Shown in pieces: positions 1 through 8,469 of a DNA stretch of 64,000 nucleotides (position 1 is the first letter of the stretch; each line of letters starts with the position of its first letter). A program made the translations under genes and the position numbers. Under the pieces are notes generated by a model. It made no database searches. It saw only the letters and a program-made list of their open reading frames with translations, and was not told where the DNA came from. Source of the DNA: Intestinibaculum porci (lineage in GTDB: Bacteria > Bacillota_I > Bacilli_A > Erysipelotrichales > Coprobacillaceae); assembly GCF_003925875.1 (NCBI RefSeq), contig NZ_AP019309.1, forward strand, positions 62,001-126,000, read 5' to 3'.

Positions 1-2
1 GT

Positions 3-1685
3 CAAGATGAAGAAACGAATAACCTGCCAAAAGTATTGTTTACCGAAAAAGATCAAGATTCATGGCAGACCTCAGGTGGTACCCATTCAAAAATGGAGGA
101 TGTAAACGATTATGAGGGTAAGCATAGATATTTGTATTATGATGCTTTGCCCGGATATGATGAACGAACGATAAATGTTAGTATAACGGGTGCACAAAAT
201 GATGATGTTACAAATGGTCCAATTGGGCGAATGCAGCAAGGCTATTATAATGGGGATTCGGATAATCCGGTTAATAAAGCTTTAGACGAAGCTATTTCAA
301 ATGATTATACAAATTATATTGATTATAAAAGTAGGAACATGCGCCATCGAAATATTGCAATTTCTATGGATCCTTATAAATACAAGGCAACTTATGATTT
401 AGATGGCGGAACATTAAATGGTCAAGACAAGTATATAGATTCTCAAGAGTATACGATTGAAGAGGGTTCTAATCATATTTTGATGCCAACAGCGACACCC
501 GTTAAAAAGGGTTATGCTTTCGTGGGATGGGAGTATGAGCCGCTTAATATCAAATATATAGACCAAAAAGATCAGTTAAGACAAGTGTTATCGCCAAATG
601 ACAAATTTGAAATAAACGGTACAACCTATGATTATGGACTTGATAGGGTTGAAAAGACAATTTATTATTTTAAATATGTTTCTAATGGTCGCCTGATAGA
701 GTCGTATACAAAACAACTAGCGTCGAAACCGGTTTATGTGGATAAAGATGGTGCTGATAACCATTTTGCTTTTAAAGCTTTATGGGTCAATAGAGATAAC
801 CTTCCTGCTGGTAAAGATATTTATACAATTAAGACTTATAAACAAGTTACTTCTAAAGATTATGAATCTTTAAACAAGGATGAGAAATATCAGGATGAAA
901 CTACTAAGAAATTATATAGGATTGTATCTTCTAATGATTATTTAGGAACAATTGATCAGACAATTATTGGGATCCCGCCTCAAGCGGATGATGGATACGT
1001 ATTTAATAAACAAGCAAGTACTGTGAAACTGACACATTTCAAAAAGACAGGAGCAAATCCTGAACCGGATACACTAAAATATTTCTATGATTTTGATGGT
1101 AGTCAGAATTTAACAATTAAACATGTTACAAGCGGTAATATGGGAGATCAAAATCAATCATTTGATGTCTATGTTACTTTGAAAGACAGTAAGGGCAATC
1201 CTTTTAATGGAGAGAAGGCTGTCGAAGGAACCAATGCCACAATATGGGGTGGAGCCAATACAACCGGTGCTAGTACAACTGGATCATTAAAGTTTGATAA
1301 TGGGATAGCTAAAATTAGTCTAAAAGGTAATCAAAAGTTGACTATTAAGAATGTTGATATTGGTTCTTATGATATTAAAGAATATTCTTCAGGTTTATAT
1401 ACAACCCAGTATGAGATTGATCAGCAAGGTAAGTCAAATAATGCTATTTCTAATGCATCTATTGTGAAGAACGGTAATCCTATTGTCACAATCTATAATG
1501 TACGTGATGTACCTGAAACAGGCATTTATATGCCAAATGATCATCCAGGACAAATGTTTGCTTTGTTACTGTTAGGAGCTGGAGCTTTCTATCTTGTCTA
1601 TAAGAAGAATGAACGACGAATTAAACGTATGATCTTAGTGTCAACGTTGAAAATTGAAGATATGATTAAAGTGCATCATAAATAA
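3..1685 (+). CDS. Sortase-anchored surface protein, C-terminal part (5' end outside window)
   Basis: The frame is open from base 3, so the TTG near base 36 is only an internal codon and the true start lies upstream. What is visible is an extracellular protein. An InlB/Listeria-Bacteroides-type repeat (ATYDLDGGTLNGQ ... GYAFVGWEYEP) lies at about bases 375-540. A pilin-linker-like beta domain follows (FDVYVTLKDSKGNPFNG ... YDIKEYSSGLY). The C-terminus has a sorting signal: VPETG, a hydrophobic stretch and the basic tail YKKNERRIKR. VPETG is a mild variant of LPXTG, so covalent attachment to the wall by a sortase is expected from the family. The ligand is unknown. The only sortase in view, at 59.9 kb, is far away. 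Confidence 0.85.
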   Translation, partial: QDEETNNLPKVLFTEKDQDSWQTSGGTHSKMEDVNDYEGKHRYLYYDALPGYDERTINVSITGAQNDDVTNGPIGRMQQGYYNGDSDNPVNKALDEAISNDYTNYIDYKSRNMRHRNIAISMDPYKYKATYDLDGGTLNGQDKYIDSQEYTIEEGSNHILMPTATPVKKGYAFVGWEYEPLNIKYIDQKDQLRQVLSPNDKFEINGTTYDYGLDRVEKTIYYFKYVSNGRLIESYTKQLASKPVYVDKDGADNHFAFKALWVNRDNLPAGKDIYTIKTYKQVTSKDYESLNKDEKYQDETTKKLYRIVSSNDYLGTIDQTIIGIPPQADDGYVFNKQASTVKLTHFKKTGANPEPDTLKYFYDFDGSQNLTIKHVTSGNMGDQNQSFDVYVTLKDSKGNPFNGEKAVEGTNATIWGGANTTGASTTGSLKFDNGIAKISLKGNQKLTIKNVDIGSYDIKEYSSGLYTTQYEIDQQGKSNNAISNASIVKNGNPIVTIYNVRDVPETGIYMPNDHPGQMFALLLLGAGAFYLVYKKNERRIKRMILVSTLKIEDMIKVHHK

Positions 1686-1698
1686 AGATGCACTTTTT
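1668..1698 (+). terminator. Rho-independent terminator of the surface protein gene
   Basis: A perfect 10-bp stem (AAAGTGCATC / GATGCACTTT) with a 9-nt loop ends in a short T run. The stem overlaps the last codons and stop of the gene. Confidence 0.8.
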
Positions 1699-1699
1699 A

Positions 1700-2146
1700 A
1701 TAGAAAATATTTATACTGTTGGACGCTGAAATAGCTAAAAAGTTTACTTTTGAGTGCTTAATTTTGTCTCAATTATTACTACCATAAATCCAAAAATTTA
1801 ATTGATTGAAACTTAGCAAATAAGAAAATAAATGAAAGGTATTGTAAAGATTATGATTAAAAGGAATACTCTTTGATCAGAATTTCTTTTCCAAATATAA
1901 GAAAAAACTATAGATTCATATTTCATTAGATTATAAATCTATAGTAAATTATTATGGATAATCTTTATATAATCATAAATCTTTCTTAGATTGATTAACC
2001 GTTATATATTTTTGGTATCTGCTTGTTGGACAATCTGGTATCGTCATTTGAAGTTCTCCTTTATTGTTCCACTACTCATTTATTATATCAAAAAGCCAAC
2101 GAAAATAGCCCTCTTATTTGTTATACTTATAAAAAAGGAGATCACA
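1700..2146. other. AT-rich intergenic region
   Basis: No convincing gene is seen. It holds an inverted repeat (CTATAGATT ... AATCTATAG, 1908-1944). On the reverse strand there is a 24-codon open frame (2047 down to 1973) with a good AAAGGAG ribosome site. That frame has no recognisable product and may be a remnant. Confidence 0.4.
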
Positions 2147-2614
2147 ATGGAATTTAGATTTGCAAAAAGAGAAGATACCGCATTAGTATTACAGTTTATT
2201 AAAGAATTAGCGGATTATGAAAAGATGCTTGATGAAGTAGTAGCCGATGAAGAAACACTTAAACATTGGCTATTTGATGAAAAGAAAGCAGAAGTTTTAT
2301 TTGTTTGTGAAGAGGGACAAGAGGCAGGCTTTGCATTATTCTTCCACAATTTTTCTACATTCTTAGGAAGAGCTGGCATTTATTTAGAAGACTTATATGT
2401 GAAAGAAGAGTATCGCCATAAAGGTTATGGGAAAGCTTTGATCAAAAAGCTAGCCTCACTTGCCGTTGAACGTGGCTGTGGACGTTTAGAGTGGTGGTGT
2501 CTAGACTGGAATCAGCCCAGTATTGATTTTTATTTATCATTAGGGGCTAAGCCTATGAAGGACTGGACCGTATATCGTATTGCTGGAGAAACACTTAAAT
2601 CATTAGCAGAGTAA
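2147..2614 (+). CDS. GNAT family N-acetyltransferase (SSAT-like)
   Basis: This 155-residue single-domain GNAT enzyme would transfer acetyl from acetyl-CoA to an amine. The acetyl-CoA loop is visible as EYRHKGYGKALIKKL, preceded by the beta-strand IYLEDLYV. The C-terminal WWCLDWNQPSIDFYLSLGA resembles the spermidine/diamine acetyltransferase subgroup, so a polyamine-type substrate is a reasonable guess but not shown. The ATG at 2147 is chosen because AAAAAAGGAG lies just upstream; a longer open frame reaching back to 1991 has no ribosome site and reads like untranslated sequence. It stands alone, upstream of oleate hydratase. Confidence 0.85.
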   Translation: MEFRFAKREDTALVLQFIKELADYEKMLDEVVADEETLKHWLFDEKKAEVLFVCEEGQEAGFALFFHNFSTFLGRAGIYLEDLYVKEEYRHKGYGKALIKKLASLAVERGCGRLEWWCLDWNQPSIDFYLSLGAKPMKDWTVYRIAGETLKSLAE

Positions 2615-2642
2615 GGCGTGTTATCATGTCTTTTTATTTTCA

Positions 2643-2712
2643 TTGACAAGTGTAAGCCTTTACGTTATGCTTATATTAGAAAATGACCAACGGTCAGTTA
2701 TAGTATAGGAGG
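2643..2712 (+). promoter_or_regulatory. Oleate hydratase promoter with TetR-like operator
   Basis: TTGACA (2643-2648), 17 bp, then TATGCT (2666-2671). Just downstream of the expected start point is the palindrome TGACC-AAC-GGTCA (2684-2696), followed by AGGAGG (2707-2712). A repressor bound there would block initiation or clearance. The shape fits TetR-family operators. No regulator gene is adjacent, so the binding protein is unknown. Confidence 0.7.
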
Positions 2713-2720
2713 TTAATATT

Positions 2721-4655
2721 ATGTACTATAGTAGTGGTAATTATGAAGCCTTTGCGAAACCAGAAAAGCCGGAAGGCATTGACAAGAAACATGCCTATAT
2801 CGTTGGCAGCGGCCTTGGCGGTTTAGCAGCGGCTTGCTTCTTAATCAGAGATGCGCAGATGCCTGGTGAAAACATTACTGTATTTGAATCCCTGCCATTA
2901 GCAGGGGGATCCTGCGATGGCTATCATGATCCTCATAAAGGTTATATTATGCGTGGCGGTCGTGAAATGGATAACCATTTTGAATGTATGTGGGATTTAT
3001 TCAGATCGATTCCATCGATTGATAATCCTGGTGAAACGATTTTCTCAGAATATTACAAACTCAATAAAGAGGATCCAAACTATTCTTTATGCCGTGTGAC
3101 AGAAAAACAAGGTCAGGATGCCCATACTGACCGGCAGTATAATTTAAATAAAAATGCAGAAAAACAGTTATTAAAATTAATGTTCTCAACGGATGAAGAA
3201 TTAGCGGATCAAACGATTGATGATATCTTTGATGATGACTTTTATAATACGAATTTCTGGATTTACTGGCAGACGATGTTTGCCTTTGAAAAATGGCATT
3301 CAGCCTTAGAAATGAAACTGTACATGCAAAGATATATCCACCATATTGATGGTTTACCTGATTTAAGTGCTTTGCGTTTTACTCGTTATAACCAGTATGA
3401 ATCAATGATTCTGCCAATGGTCAAATACATTGAAGATGCTGGCGGGAAAATTGCCTTCAATACGCAAGTAACGAATATTGAATGTGAAATCACTCCAGAG
3501 AAAAAAGCTGCGCGCCTGATTGAATATACTCAGGATGGTGAAGATAAACGTATTGAATTAACGGATGATGATTTAGTTTTTGTAACCAATGGCTCACAGG
3601 GGGATGGCAGTGCTTATGGTGATCAGACTCATGCTCCGGTTATTGAAATTGAAAATGGCCAAGGTCCATCTGTTGAATTATGGAAGAAATTAGCCGCTCA
3701 GGATGAAGCCTTTGGTCATCCTGATAAGTTCTTCAAAGATATCAGAGAAACCAGCTGGGAATCCTGGACCGTTGATACGAATAATAAAGAAGTCTTAGAA
3801 GCGATTGAAAAGATCTGTCATCGTGATCCATTAAGCGGTAAAGTCGTTACCGGCGGCATCGTTACTGCCAAAGACTCAGCATGGCTGTTAAGCTGGACGA
3901 TTAACCGTCAGGGACAGTTTAGAGATCAGCCTGATGATCACTGCCTGATTTGGGTCTATGGTTTGAACTGCTGGTATGATGATGGTGATTATATCCATAA
4001 ACCAATGTTCCAGTGTACTGGTGAAGAATTATGTGCAGAATGGTTATATCATATTGGTATCCCTGTTGATCATATTGATGCCTTAGCGAAAGAATGTAAT
4101 ACGACACCATGTATGATGCCATATGTGACTTCTTTCTTTGAACCAAGAGCTTATGGTGATCGCCCATTAGTGGTTCCGGTAGGATCAGTCAATTTAGCTT
4201 TCTTAGGTCAGTATGCAGAGACTCCAAGAGATACTGTCTTCACGACTGAATATTCTATTCGTACAGCTATGGAAGCTGTCTATACACTTTGTGATGTCGA
4301 TCGTGGTGTTCCTGAAGTCTGGGGATCTGTCTTTGATATTCGTGAATTAATTAAAGCTGGCGTTAAGATGAACGATGGCAAGATGATCAAAGACTGGCCA
4401 TTAGCTGCCCCAGAAAAAGCAGCCATCAGCGGCGCATTCAAACTGATCGCGAATACAGAATTATCGAAGTTATTAATCAACTTAGGCGCAGCTGAGAAAG
4501 CTGACTTTGCACCATTAGTAGATGTCGATCAGATTAAAGATACGCTGCAGGAAAAAGCTGCCGAAGTCAAAGACTCGAAAGCAGTGAAAGTCGGTGCTGG
4601 TGTCACCGCCGCTTCGTTAGTAGCTTTAGCTGCCTTATTACATAAGAAAAAGTAA
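2721..4655 (+). CDS. ohyA: Oleate hydratase (myosin-cross-reactive antigen family)
   Basis: This FAD enzyme hydrates the cis-9 double bond of unsaturated fatty acids such as oleate, giving 10-hydroxy fatty acids; in gut Firmicutes this is linked to fatty-acid detoxification. The N-terminal FAD-binding motif VGSGLGG (residues 28-34) and the family signature RGGREM with HFECMW are present. At 644 residues it is longer than many homologues. The last 60 residues form a charged helix and then a hydrophobic stretch (VGAGVTAASLVALAALL) ending in HKKK, which looks like a C-terminal membrane anchor. That tail is not part of the classical core as I know it. The ATG follows AGGAGG by 8 bp. The gene is monocistronic, with its own promoter and terminator. 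Confidence 0.93.
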   Translation: MYYSSGNYEAFAKPEKPEGIDKKHAYIVGSGLGGLAAACFLIRDAQMPGENITVFESLPLAGGSCDGYHDPHKGYIMRGGREMDNHFECMWDLFRSIPSIDNPGETIFSEYYKLNKEDPNYSLCRVTEKQGQDAHTDRQYNLNKNAEKQLLKLMFSTDEELADQTIDDIFDDDFYNTNFWIYWQTMFAFEKWHSALEMKLYMQRYIHHIDGLPDLSALRFTRYNQYESMILPMVKYIEDAGGKIAFNTQVTNIECEITPEKKAARLIEYTQDGEDKRIELTDDDLVFVTNGSQGDGSAYGDQTHAPVIEIENGQGPSVELWKKLAAQDEAFGHPDKFFKDIRETSWESWTVDTNNKEVLEAIEKICHRDPLSGKVVTGGIVTAKDSAWLLSWTINRQGQFRDQPDDHCLIWVYGLNCWYDDGDYIHKPMFQCTGEELCAEWLYHIGIPVDHIDALAKECNTTPCMMPYVTSFFEPRAYGDRPLVVPVGSVNLAFLGQYAETPRDTVFTTEYSIRTAMEAVYTLCDVDRGVPEVWGSVFDIRELIKAGVKMNDGKMIKDWPLAAPEKAAISGAFKLIANTELSKLLINLGAAEKADFAPLVDVDQIKDTLQEKAAEVKDSKAVKVGAGVTAASLVALAALLHKKK

Positions 4656-4661
4656 AATGAG

Positions 4662-4688
4662 ATCCTGGAGAAAATCTCCAGGATTTTA
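4662..4688 (+). terminator. Terminator after oleate hydratase
   Basis: ATCCTGGAGA / TCTCCAGGAT stem of 10 bp with an AAA loop and a following TTTAT. Confidence 0.85.
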
Positions 4689-4698
4689 TCAATACTTA

Positions 4699-4726
4699 TT
4701 GACAAATTAAGAAAAGAGATTACAAT
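4699..4726 (+). promoter_or_regulatory. Promoter of the disulfide-oxidoreductase-like gene
   Basis: TTGACA (4699-4704), 16 bp, TACAAT (4721-4726). Confidence 0.65.
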
Positions 4727-4776
4727 ATTAGTTGTACACAATTTAATTATAAGCAATGCAAATGGAGGACTTAGAA

Positions 4777-6129
4777 ATGAGTAACTATGATTATGATGTA
4801 TTATTTATTGGGAGCGGACATGCCTGCAACCATGGCGCTATTGCCTTAAAGATGGCCGGTAAAAAAGTTGCCATGATTGAAGAAGACAAACATGGCGGAA
4901 CTTGTACAAATTATGGCTGTGATGCCAAGATCTTATTGGATGGACCATTTGAATATCAGGAAGGCTTTGCCCGTTATCATGATTTAGGAATGCCGACACC
5001 GGAAATTAACTGGAAAAACTTAATGGCTTATAAAAAGAAATTAATTGGTGCTTTTGATCCATTATTAGGACAGACATTTGAAAAATATGGGATTGAAGTG
5101 ATCAAAGGTCATGGACAGTTAACAGATCCTCATACCGTAGATGTTGATGGAAAAACTTATAGCGCTGAATATATCGTCGTCGGCACGGGCGCGAGAGATT
5201 CCTCTTTACCAATTCCTGGTGCAGAGTATATGCACCACAGCAAGGATTTCTTAGATCTTGATGAAATGCCTGACTCTTTATTATTCGTTGGGGCTGGGGT
5301 TATCAGTATGGAATTTGCATCCATGGCTTTAGCCTTAGGAAAGAAGGTCACGGTTATTGATTTTGCACCACGTGCTTTAGCGCAGTATCCAGAAGACTAC
5401 GTCGCAATGATGGTTAAAAAGATGGAAGATATGGGGGCAACGTTTGCCTTCAATCAGAGTGTCTCTAAGGTGGAAAAAGAAGCGGATGGTTATGTTGCTT
5501 ATACGCAGGATCAGTCCTTTAAAGCAGATTATATCGTCGAAGGCACAGGCCGCGTAGCGAATGTGGAAAACTTAGGTTTAGAAGCCTTAGGTATTGAAGC
5601 TTCAAGACGAGGCATCGTTGTTAATGATCATCTGCAGACAGCTGTGCCAAATATCTTTGCTAGCGGGGATGTCGTAGATAAAAAGATTCCTAAATTAACG
5701 CCAACGGCAGAATTTGAATCAAATTATATTGCTTATTCAATCTTAGGTTTAACGACTGATCCTATTGTTTATCCAGTGATCCCTAACTTAGTCTTCACGC
5801 TGCCACGTATCGCTCAGGTGGGGGTATCCGTTGATGAAGCCAAAGCGCATCCTGAATTATATAAAGTTCACCGTGTGCCATTTGGTAAAGTGAATGAATG
5901 GGTGAATAACCGTGAAACCGAAGCTGATTACACCTTCATTTTAGACCAGGAAGGTTATCTTGTCGGGGCTGCTGTATACAGCGCCGAAGCCGCGATGGTT
6001 TTAGACTTCTTAACTTTAGTCATTAACAAGAAGATGACCGCTCGTGATTTATCATCCATGATCTTTGCCTTCCCAACGCAGACTTATCAGGTTGTCTTTG
6101 CCTTAAAACCAATTTTAAAAAGAGCATAA
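4777..6129 (+). CDS. Class I pyridine nucleotide-disulfide oxidoreductase family protein
   Basis: This 450-residue flavoprotein is related to dihydrolipoamide dehydrogenase, glutathione reductase and mercuric reductase. It has an FAD motif (FIGSGHACN), a redox-active pair GGTCTNYGC (Cys43, Cys48), an NAD(P) motif (FVGAGVISMEFA) and the second FAD motif (NIFASGDV). In classical members the C-terminal HPT...E dyad protonates the thiol. Here the equivalent reads FAFPTQTY, so the catalytic His and Glu appear to be lost. The electron acceptor may therefore differ. The ATG at 4777 is preferred over ATG 4756 because GGAGG lies 8 bp before it. A truncated paralogue lies at 7180-7656. Its proximity to oleate hydratase, which needs reduced FAD, is suggestive only. 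Confidence 0.85.
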   Translation: MSNYDYDVLFIGSGHACNHGAIALKMAGKKVAMIEEDKHGGTCTNYGCDAKILLDGPFEYQEGFARYHDLGMPTPEINWKNLMAYKKKLIGAFDPLLGQTFEKYGIEVIKGHGQLTDPHTVDVDGKTYSAEYIVVGTGARDSSLPIPGAEYMHHSKDFLDLDEMPDSLLFVGAGVISMEFASMALALGKKVTVIDFAPRALAQYPEDYVAMMVKKMEDMGATFAFNQSVSKVEKEADGYVAYTQDQSFKADYIVEGTGRVANVENLGLEALGIEASRRGIVVNDHLQTAVPNIFASGDVVDKKIPKLTPTAEFESNYIAYSILGLTTDPIVYPVIPNLVFTLPRIAQVGVSVDEAKAHPELYKVHRVPFGKVNEWVNNRETEADYTFILDQEGYLVGAAVYSAEAAMVLDFLTLVINKKMTARDLSSMIFAFPTQTYQVVFALKPILKRA

Positions 6130-6137
6130 TATTTGTT

Positions 6138-6162
6138 GACCGGCAGGAAATGCCGGTCTTTA
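6138..6162 (+). terminator. Terminator after the oxidoreductase gene
   Basis: GACCGGCA / TGCCGGTC 8-bp stem with a GGAAA loop, then TTTAA. Confidence 0.8.
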
Positions 6163-6182
6163 ATATTATGAGAGGTGATATT

Positions 6183-6668
6183 ATGGCAAAGCGACTTTGT
6201 CAGATTACATACGAAAGTCCTATTGGTGATCTCGCTATTGTGGCCTCAGATCAGGCGATCATTCAAATTTCTTTGGTACAGTCATCTGATTTCAATAAAG
6301 ATGAAAACGCTCATCAGCTTTGTTTAAACTGTCAGAAACAGTTAGAAGAATATTTTTCAGGCGAACGCGAAACTTTTGATCTCCCCATAGCTTATGAAGG
6401 GACACCTTTCCAGCAAAAAGTCTGGAAGGCACTTCAAAATGTCCCTTATGGCGCAGTCACAAACTATAAAGAGTTAGCCATTGCCGTTGGCAATAAGCGT
6501 GGTTATCGTGCCGTTGCGAAGGCCCTGCATGATAATCCCATCTTAATTATGATTCCTTGTCATCGCGTCATTGCCAGCAATGGCACTTTATCCGGCTATG
6601 CAGCAGGGAAACATGCGAAAGCTTATTTATTGGAGTTAGAAGGATTTCCTGTGGAAATGTTTTTCTAA
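6183..6668 (+). CDS. ogt: Methylated-DNA--protein-cysteine S-methyltransferase
   Basis: This 161-residue suicide DNA-repair protein moves the alkyl group from O6-methylguanine to its own cysteine. The active site MIPCHRVIASNG is complete, and the helix-turn-helix segment VPYGAVTNYKELA and the LSGYAAGKHAK motif are in place. The length fits the Ogt/MGMT short form without an Ada regulatory domain. The ATG at 6183 has AGAGGTGAT upstream; the earlier in-frame ATG at 6150 lies inside the preceding terminator and is rejected. Confidence 0.93.
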   Translation: MAKRLCQITYESPIGDLAIVASDQAIIQISLVQSSDFNKDENAHQLCLNCQKQLEEYFSGERETFDLPIAYEGTPFQQKVWKALQNVPYGAVTNYKELAIAVGNKRGYRAVAKALHDNPILIMIPCHRVIASNGTLSGYAAGKHAKAYLLELEGFPVEMFF

Positions 6669-6776
6669 ACCATGAAATGAATGCCTTGATCTTGCATCTG
6701 TCCCCACATTTCGCAAATAGGGGTGACCCACTAAATGGCAAATAAGTCCGGTACTAAACTTATTGGAGGAGAAAGA

Positions 6777-7205
6777 ATGTCTAAGACAATTGATTACTAT
6801 AATGAAAATGCAAAGTCTTTTGCGAAAGAGACACAAAATCTTGATTTTAGTGCAACACAGAATAAGTTTTTAAGCTATTTAAATGAGGGATCTCTGATTC
6901 TTGATTTTGGCTGTGGGGCCGGCCGCGATACGAAGTATTTTTTAGATCATGGTTATCAGGTAGAAGCAATCGATGGTTCACAGGAGTTATGTACTATTGC
7001 TAGTAAGTATACGGGTATCCCAGTAACGGGATTTTTTATGGGAGGAAAAACGATGATTGAAGAGAACTATGATTTATATATTCAGCAGCATCAGGCTGTT
7101 ATTGTACTCTTTGGCTCACTGAGCTGTCATCCTTGTCAGGCTTTAAAGACACGTCTTATCTTATGGCAAAAAGAGCATCTATCTATGCAAGTGGTGATGT
7201 GGTAG
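6777..7205 (+). pseudogene. Chimeric remnant: methyltransferase N-terminus joined to a truncated thioredoxin-like gene
   Basis: The first 80 codons closely match the start of the intact methyltransferase at 8470 (FGCGAGRDTKYFLDHGY in both). The methyltransferase then stops being recognisable at about 7016. In the same frame a second ribosome site (GGGAGG, 7040-7045) and ATG 7053 begin a thioredoxin-like segment with CHPC and QALKTRLILWQ, matching the start of the gene at 9060. That segment is cut after about 45 codons, where homology passes into the tail of an oxidoreductase copy. A single open frame spans the scar, but neither enzyme could be functional. Confidence 0.85.
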
Positions 7206-7656
7206 ATAAAAAGATTCCTAATTAACACCAACAGCAGAATTTGAATCTGATTATATTGCTTACTCAATCTTAGGCCTTAATCATAATCCAATTGTTTATC
7301 CAGTCATTCCAAACTTAGTCTTCACACTGCCTCGTATCGCTCAGGTAGGGGTTAGTGTTGATGAAGCCAAAGCGCATCCTGAATTATATAAAGTGGCACG
7401 TATTCCATTTGGAAAGAGTAATGAATGGGTTAATAATCGTGAAACAGAAGCTGATTATACATTTATTTTAGATAAAGAAGGTTACCTGGTCGGTGCAGCA
7501 GTTTACAGTGCTGAAGTGGCGATGGTTTTAGACTTCTTAACATTAGTGATTAACAAGAAGATGACGTCATTAGATTTATCATCTATGATCTTTGCCTTCC
7601 CAACCCAGACATACCAGGTTGTCTTTGCTTTAAAACCATTATTAAAACGTGCATAA
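7180..7656 (+). pseudogene. C-terminal fragment of a second disulfide-oxidoreductase-like gene
   Basis: From about IYASGDVVDKKIP to the stop, this matches the last 155 or so codons of the gene at 4777. Near 7220 one base is missing relative to the intact copy (CCTAATTAAC against CCTAAATTAACG), which breaks the frame. From 7393 the frame is open again (ARIPFGKSNEWVNNRETEA ... LKPLLKRA). The same unusual FAFPTQTY ending is present, so the missing His-Glu dyad predates the duplication. Confidence 0.9.
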
Positions 7657-7666
7657 TAAGAAAAGT

Positions 7667-7698
7667 ACCATTCATCCGGCAAGATGAATGGTGTTTTT
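7667..7698 (+). terminator. Terminator after the oxidoreductase fragment
   Basis: ACCATTCATC / GATGAATGGT 10-bp stem, 6-nt loop, then GTTTTT. Confidence 0.85.
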
Positions 7699-7785
7699 AC
7701 GTAAGTGAAAGTGTCGCTTATGTAGATAGAATTTTCATGCATAATAGGCCTGATTTCCTATATAATAAAATCAGAGGTGATAAAA

Positions 7786-8391
7786 ATGAAAGTATTAATG
7801 ATTAATGGATCGCCAGACGTGAAGGGCTGTATTCATACAGCTTTTGTAGAAGCGAGTCAGATCTTTGCGAAAGAAGGCATTGAGACAGAAGAAATTATAA
7901 TCGGTCCAAAAGATATTAGAGGATGTATTGCCTGCAATCACTGCAAGAGTGCTGGAAAGTGCATTTTCAATGATTTAGTCAACGAAACCGCCGCTAAGCT
8001 AGAAGAAGCGGATGGCATTATTCTTGGTTCACCCGTCTATTATGGTAATCCGAATGGAACACTCTTATCATTTATGCAAAGACTGTTTTATAGTACTACC
8101 GCAGACTTACATATGAAGGTTGGGGCGAGTGTTGTTTCTTGTCGCAGAGGCGGCAACTCAGCCACATTTGAATCACTGAATCAGTTCTTTGGTATTTCTG
8201 GTATGCCGATTGCGCCATCTTCGTACTGGAATGATGTGCATGGCTACAGCAGTGAGGATGTTTATCGTGATGAAGAAGGGCTGCAGACGATTCATAATTT
8301 AGCGACGAATATGTCCTTTATGATTAAAGCTCTTCACAATCAGGAAAAACCACAAATGAAGAAAGAAAAATACACTGATTTTATCAGATAA
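7786..8391 (+). CDS. Flavodoxin-fold NAD(P)H reductase / iron-sulfur flavoprotein-like
   Basis: This 201-residue protein has the N-terminal FMN-binding strand-loop MKVLMINGSPDVKGC, a cysteine cluster CIACNHCKSAGKC after strand two, and GSPVYYGNPNG for the flavin pocket. These are typical of the NADPH-dependent FMN reductase / iron-sulfur flavoprotein family. Members transfer electrons from NAD(P)H or ferredoxin to quinone-like or xenobiotic acceptors; the substrate here is unknown. The ATG at 7786 follows AGAGGTGATAA. A consensus TATAAT at 7761 is close upstream. It sits between the duplicated oxidoreductase fragment and the intact methyltransferase. Confidence 0.85.
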   Translation: MKVLMINGSPDVKGCIHTAFVEASQIFAKEGIETEEIIIGPKDIRGCIACNHCKSAGKCIFNDLVNETAAKLEEADGIILGSPVYYGNPNGTLLSFMQRLFYSTTADLHMKVGASVVSCRRGGNSATFESLNQFFGISGMPIAPSSYWNDVHGYSSEDVYRDEEGLQTIHNLATNMSFMIKALHNQEKPQMKKEKYTDFIR

Positions 8392-8412
8392 ACATTATGA
8401 TCTCAAAAACAA

Positions 8413-8440
8413 TGCGTCAGGTATTGCCTGGCGTCTTTTT
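8413..8440 (+). terminator. Terminator after the flavoprotein gene
   Basis: Stem GCGTCAGG / CCTGGCGT with two G-T pairs and a 5-nt loop, then CTTTTT. Confidence 0.65.
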
Positions 8441-8469
8441 ATGTTAAGATAAAAACAGGAGGGCCTAAA

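Noticed and set aside
1973-2047. Reverse-strand 24-codon frame with an AAAGGAG site
   Set aside because: Too short to support, no recognisable product and no nearby promoter; noted only in the intergenic entry.
3919-4756. Reverse-strand frames inside oleate hydratase and its downstream region
   Set aside because: They are shadows of a clear family gene on the forward strand.
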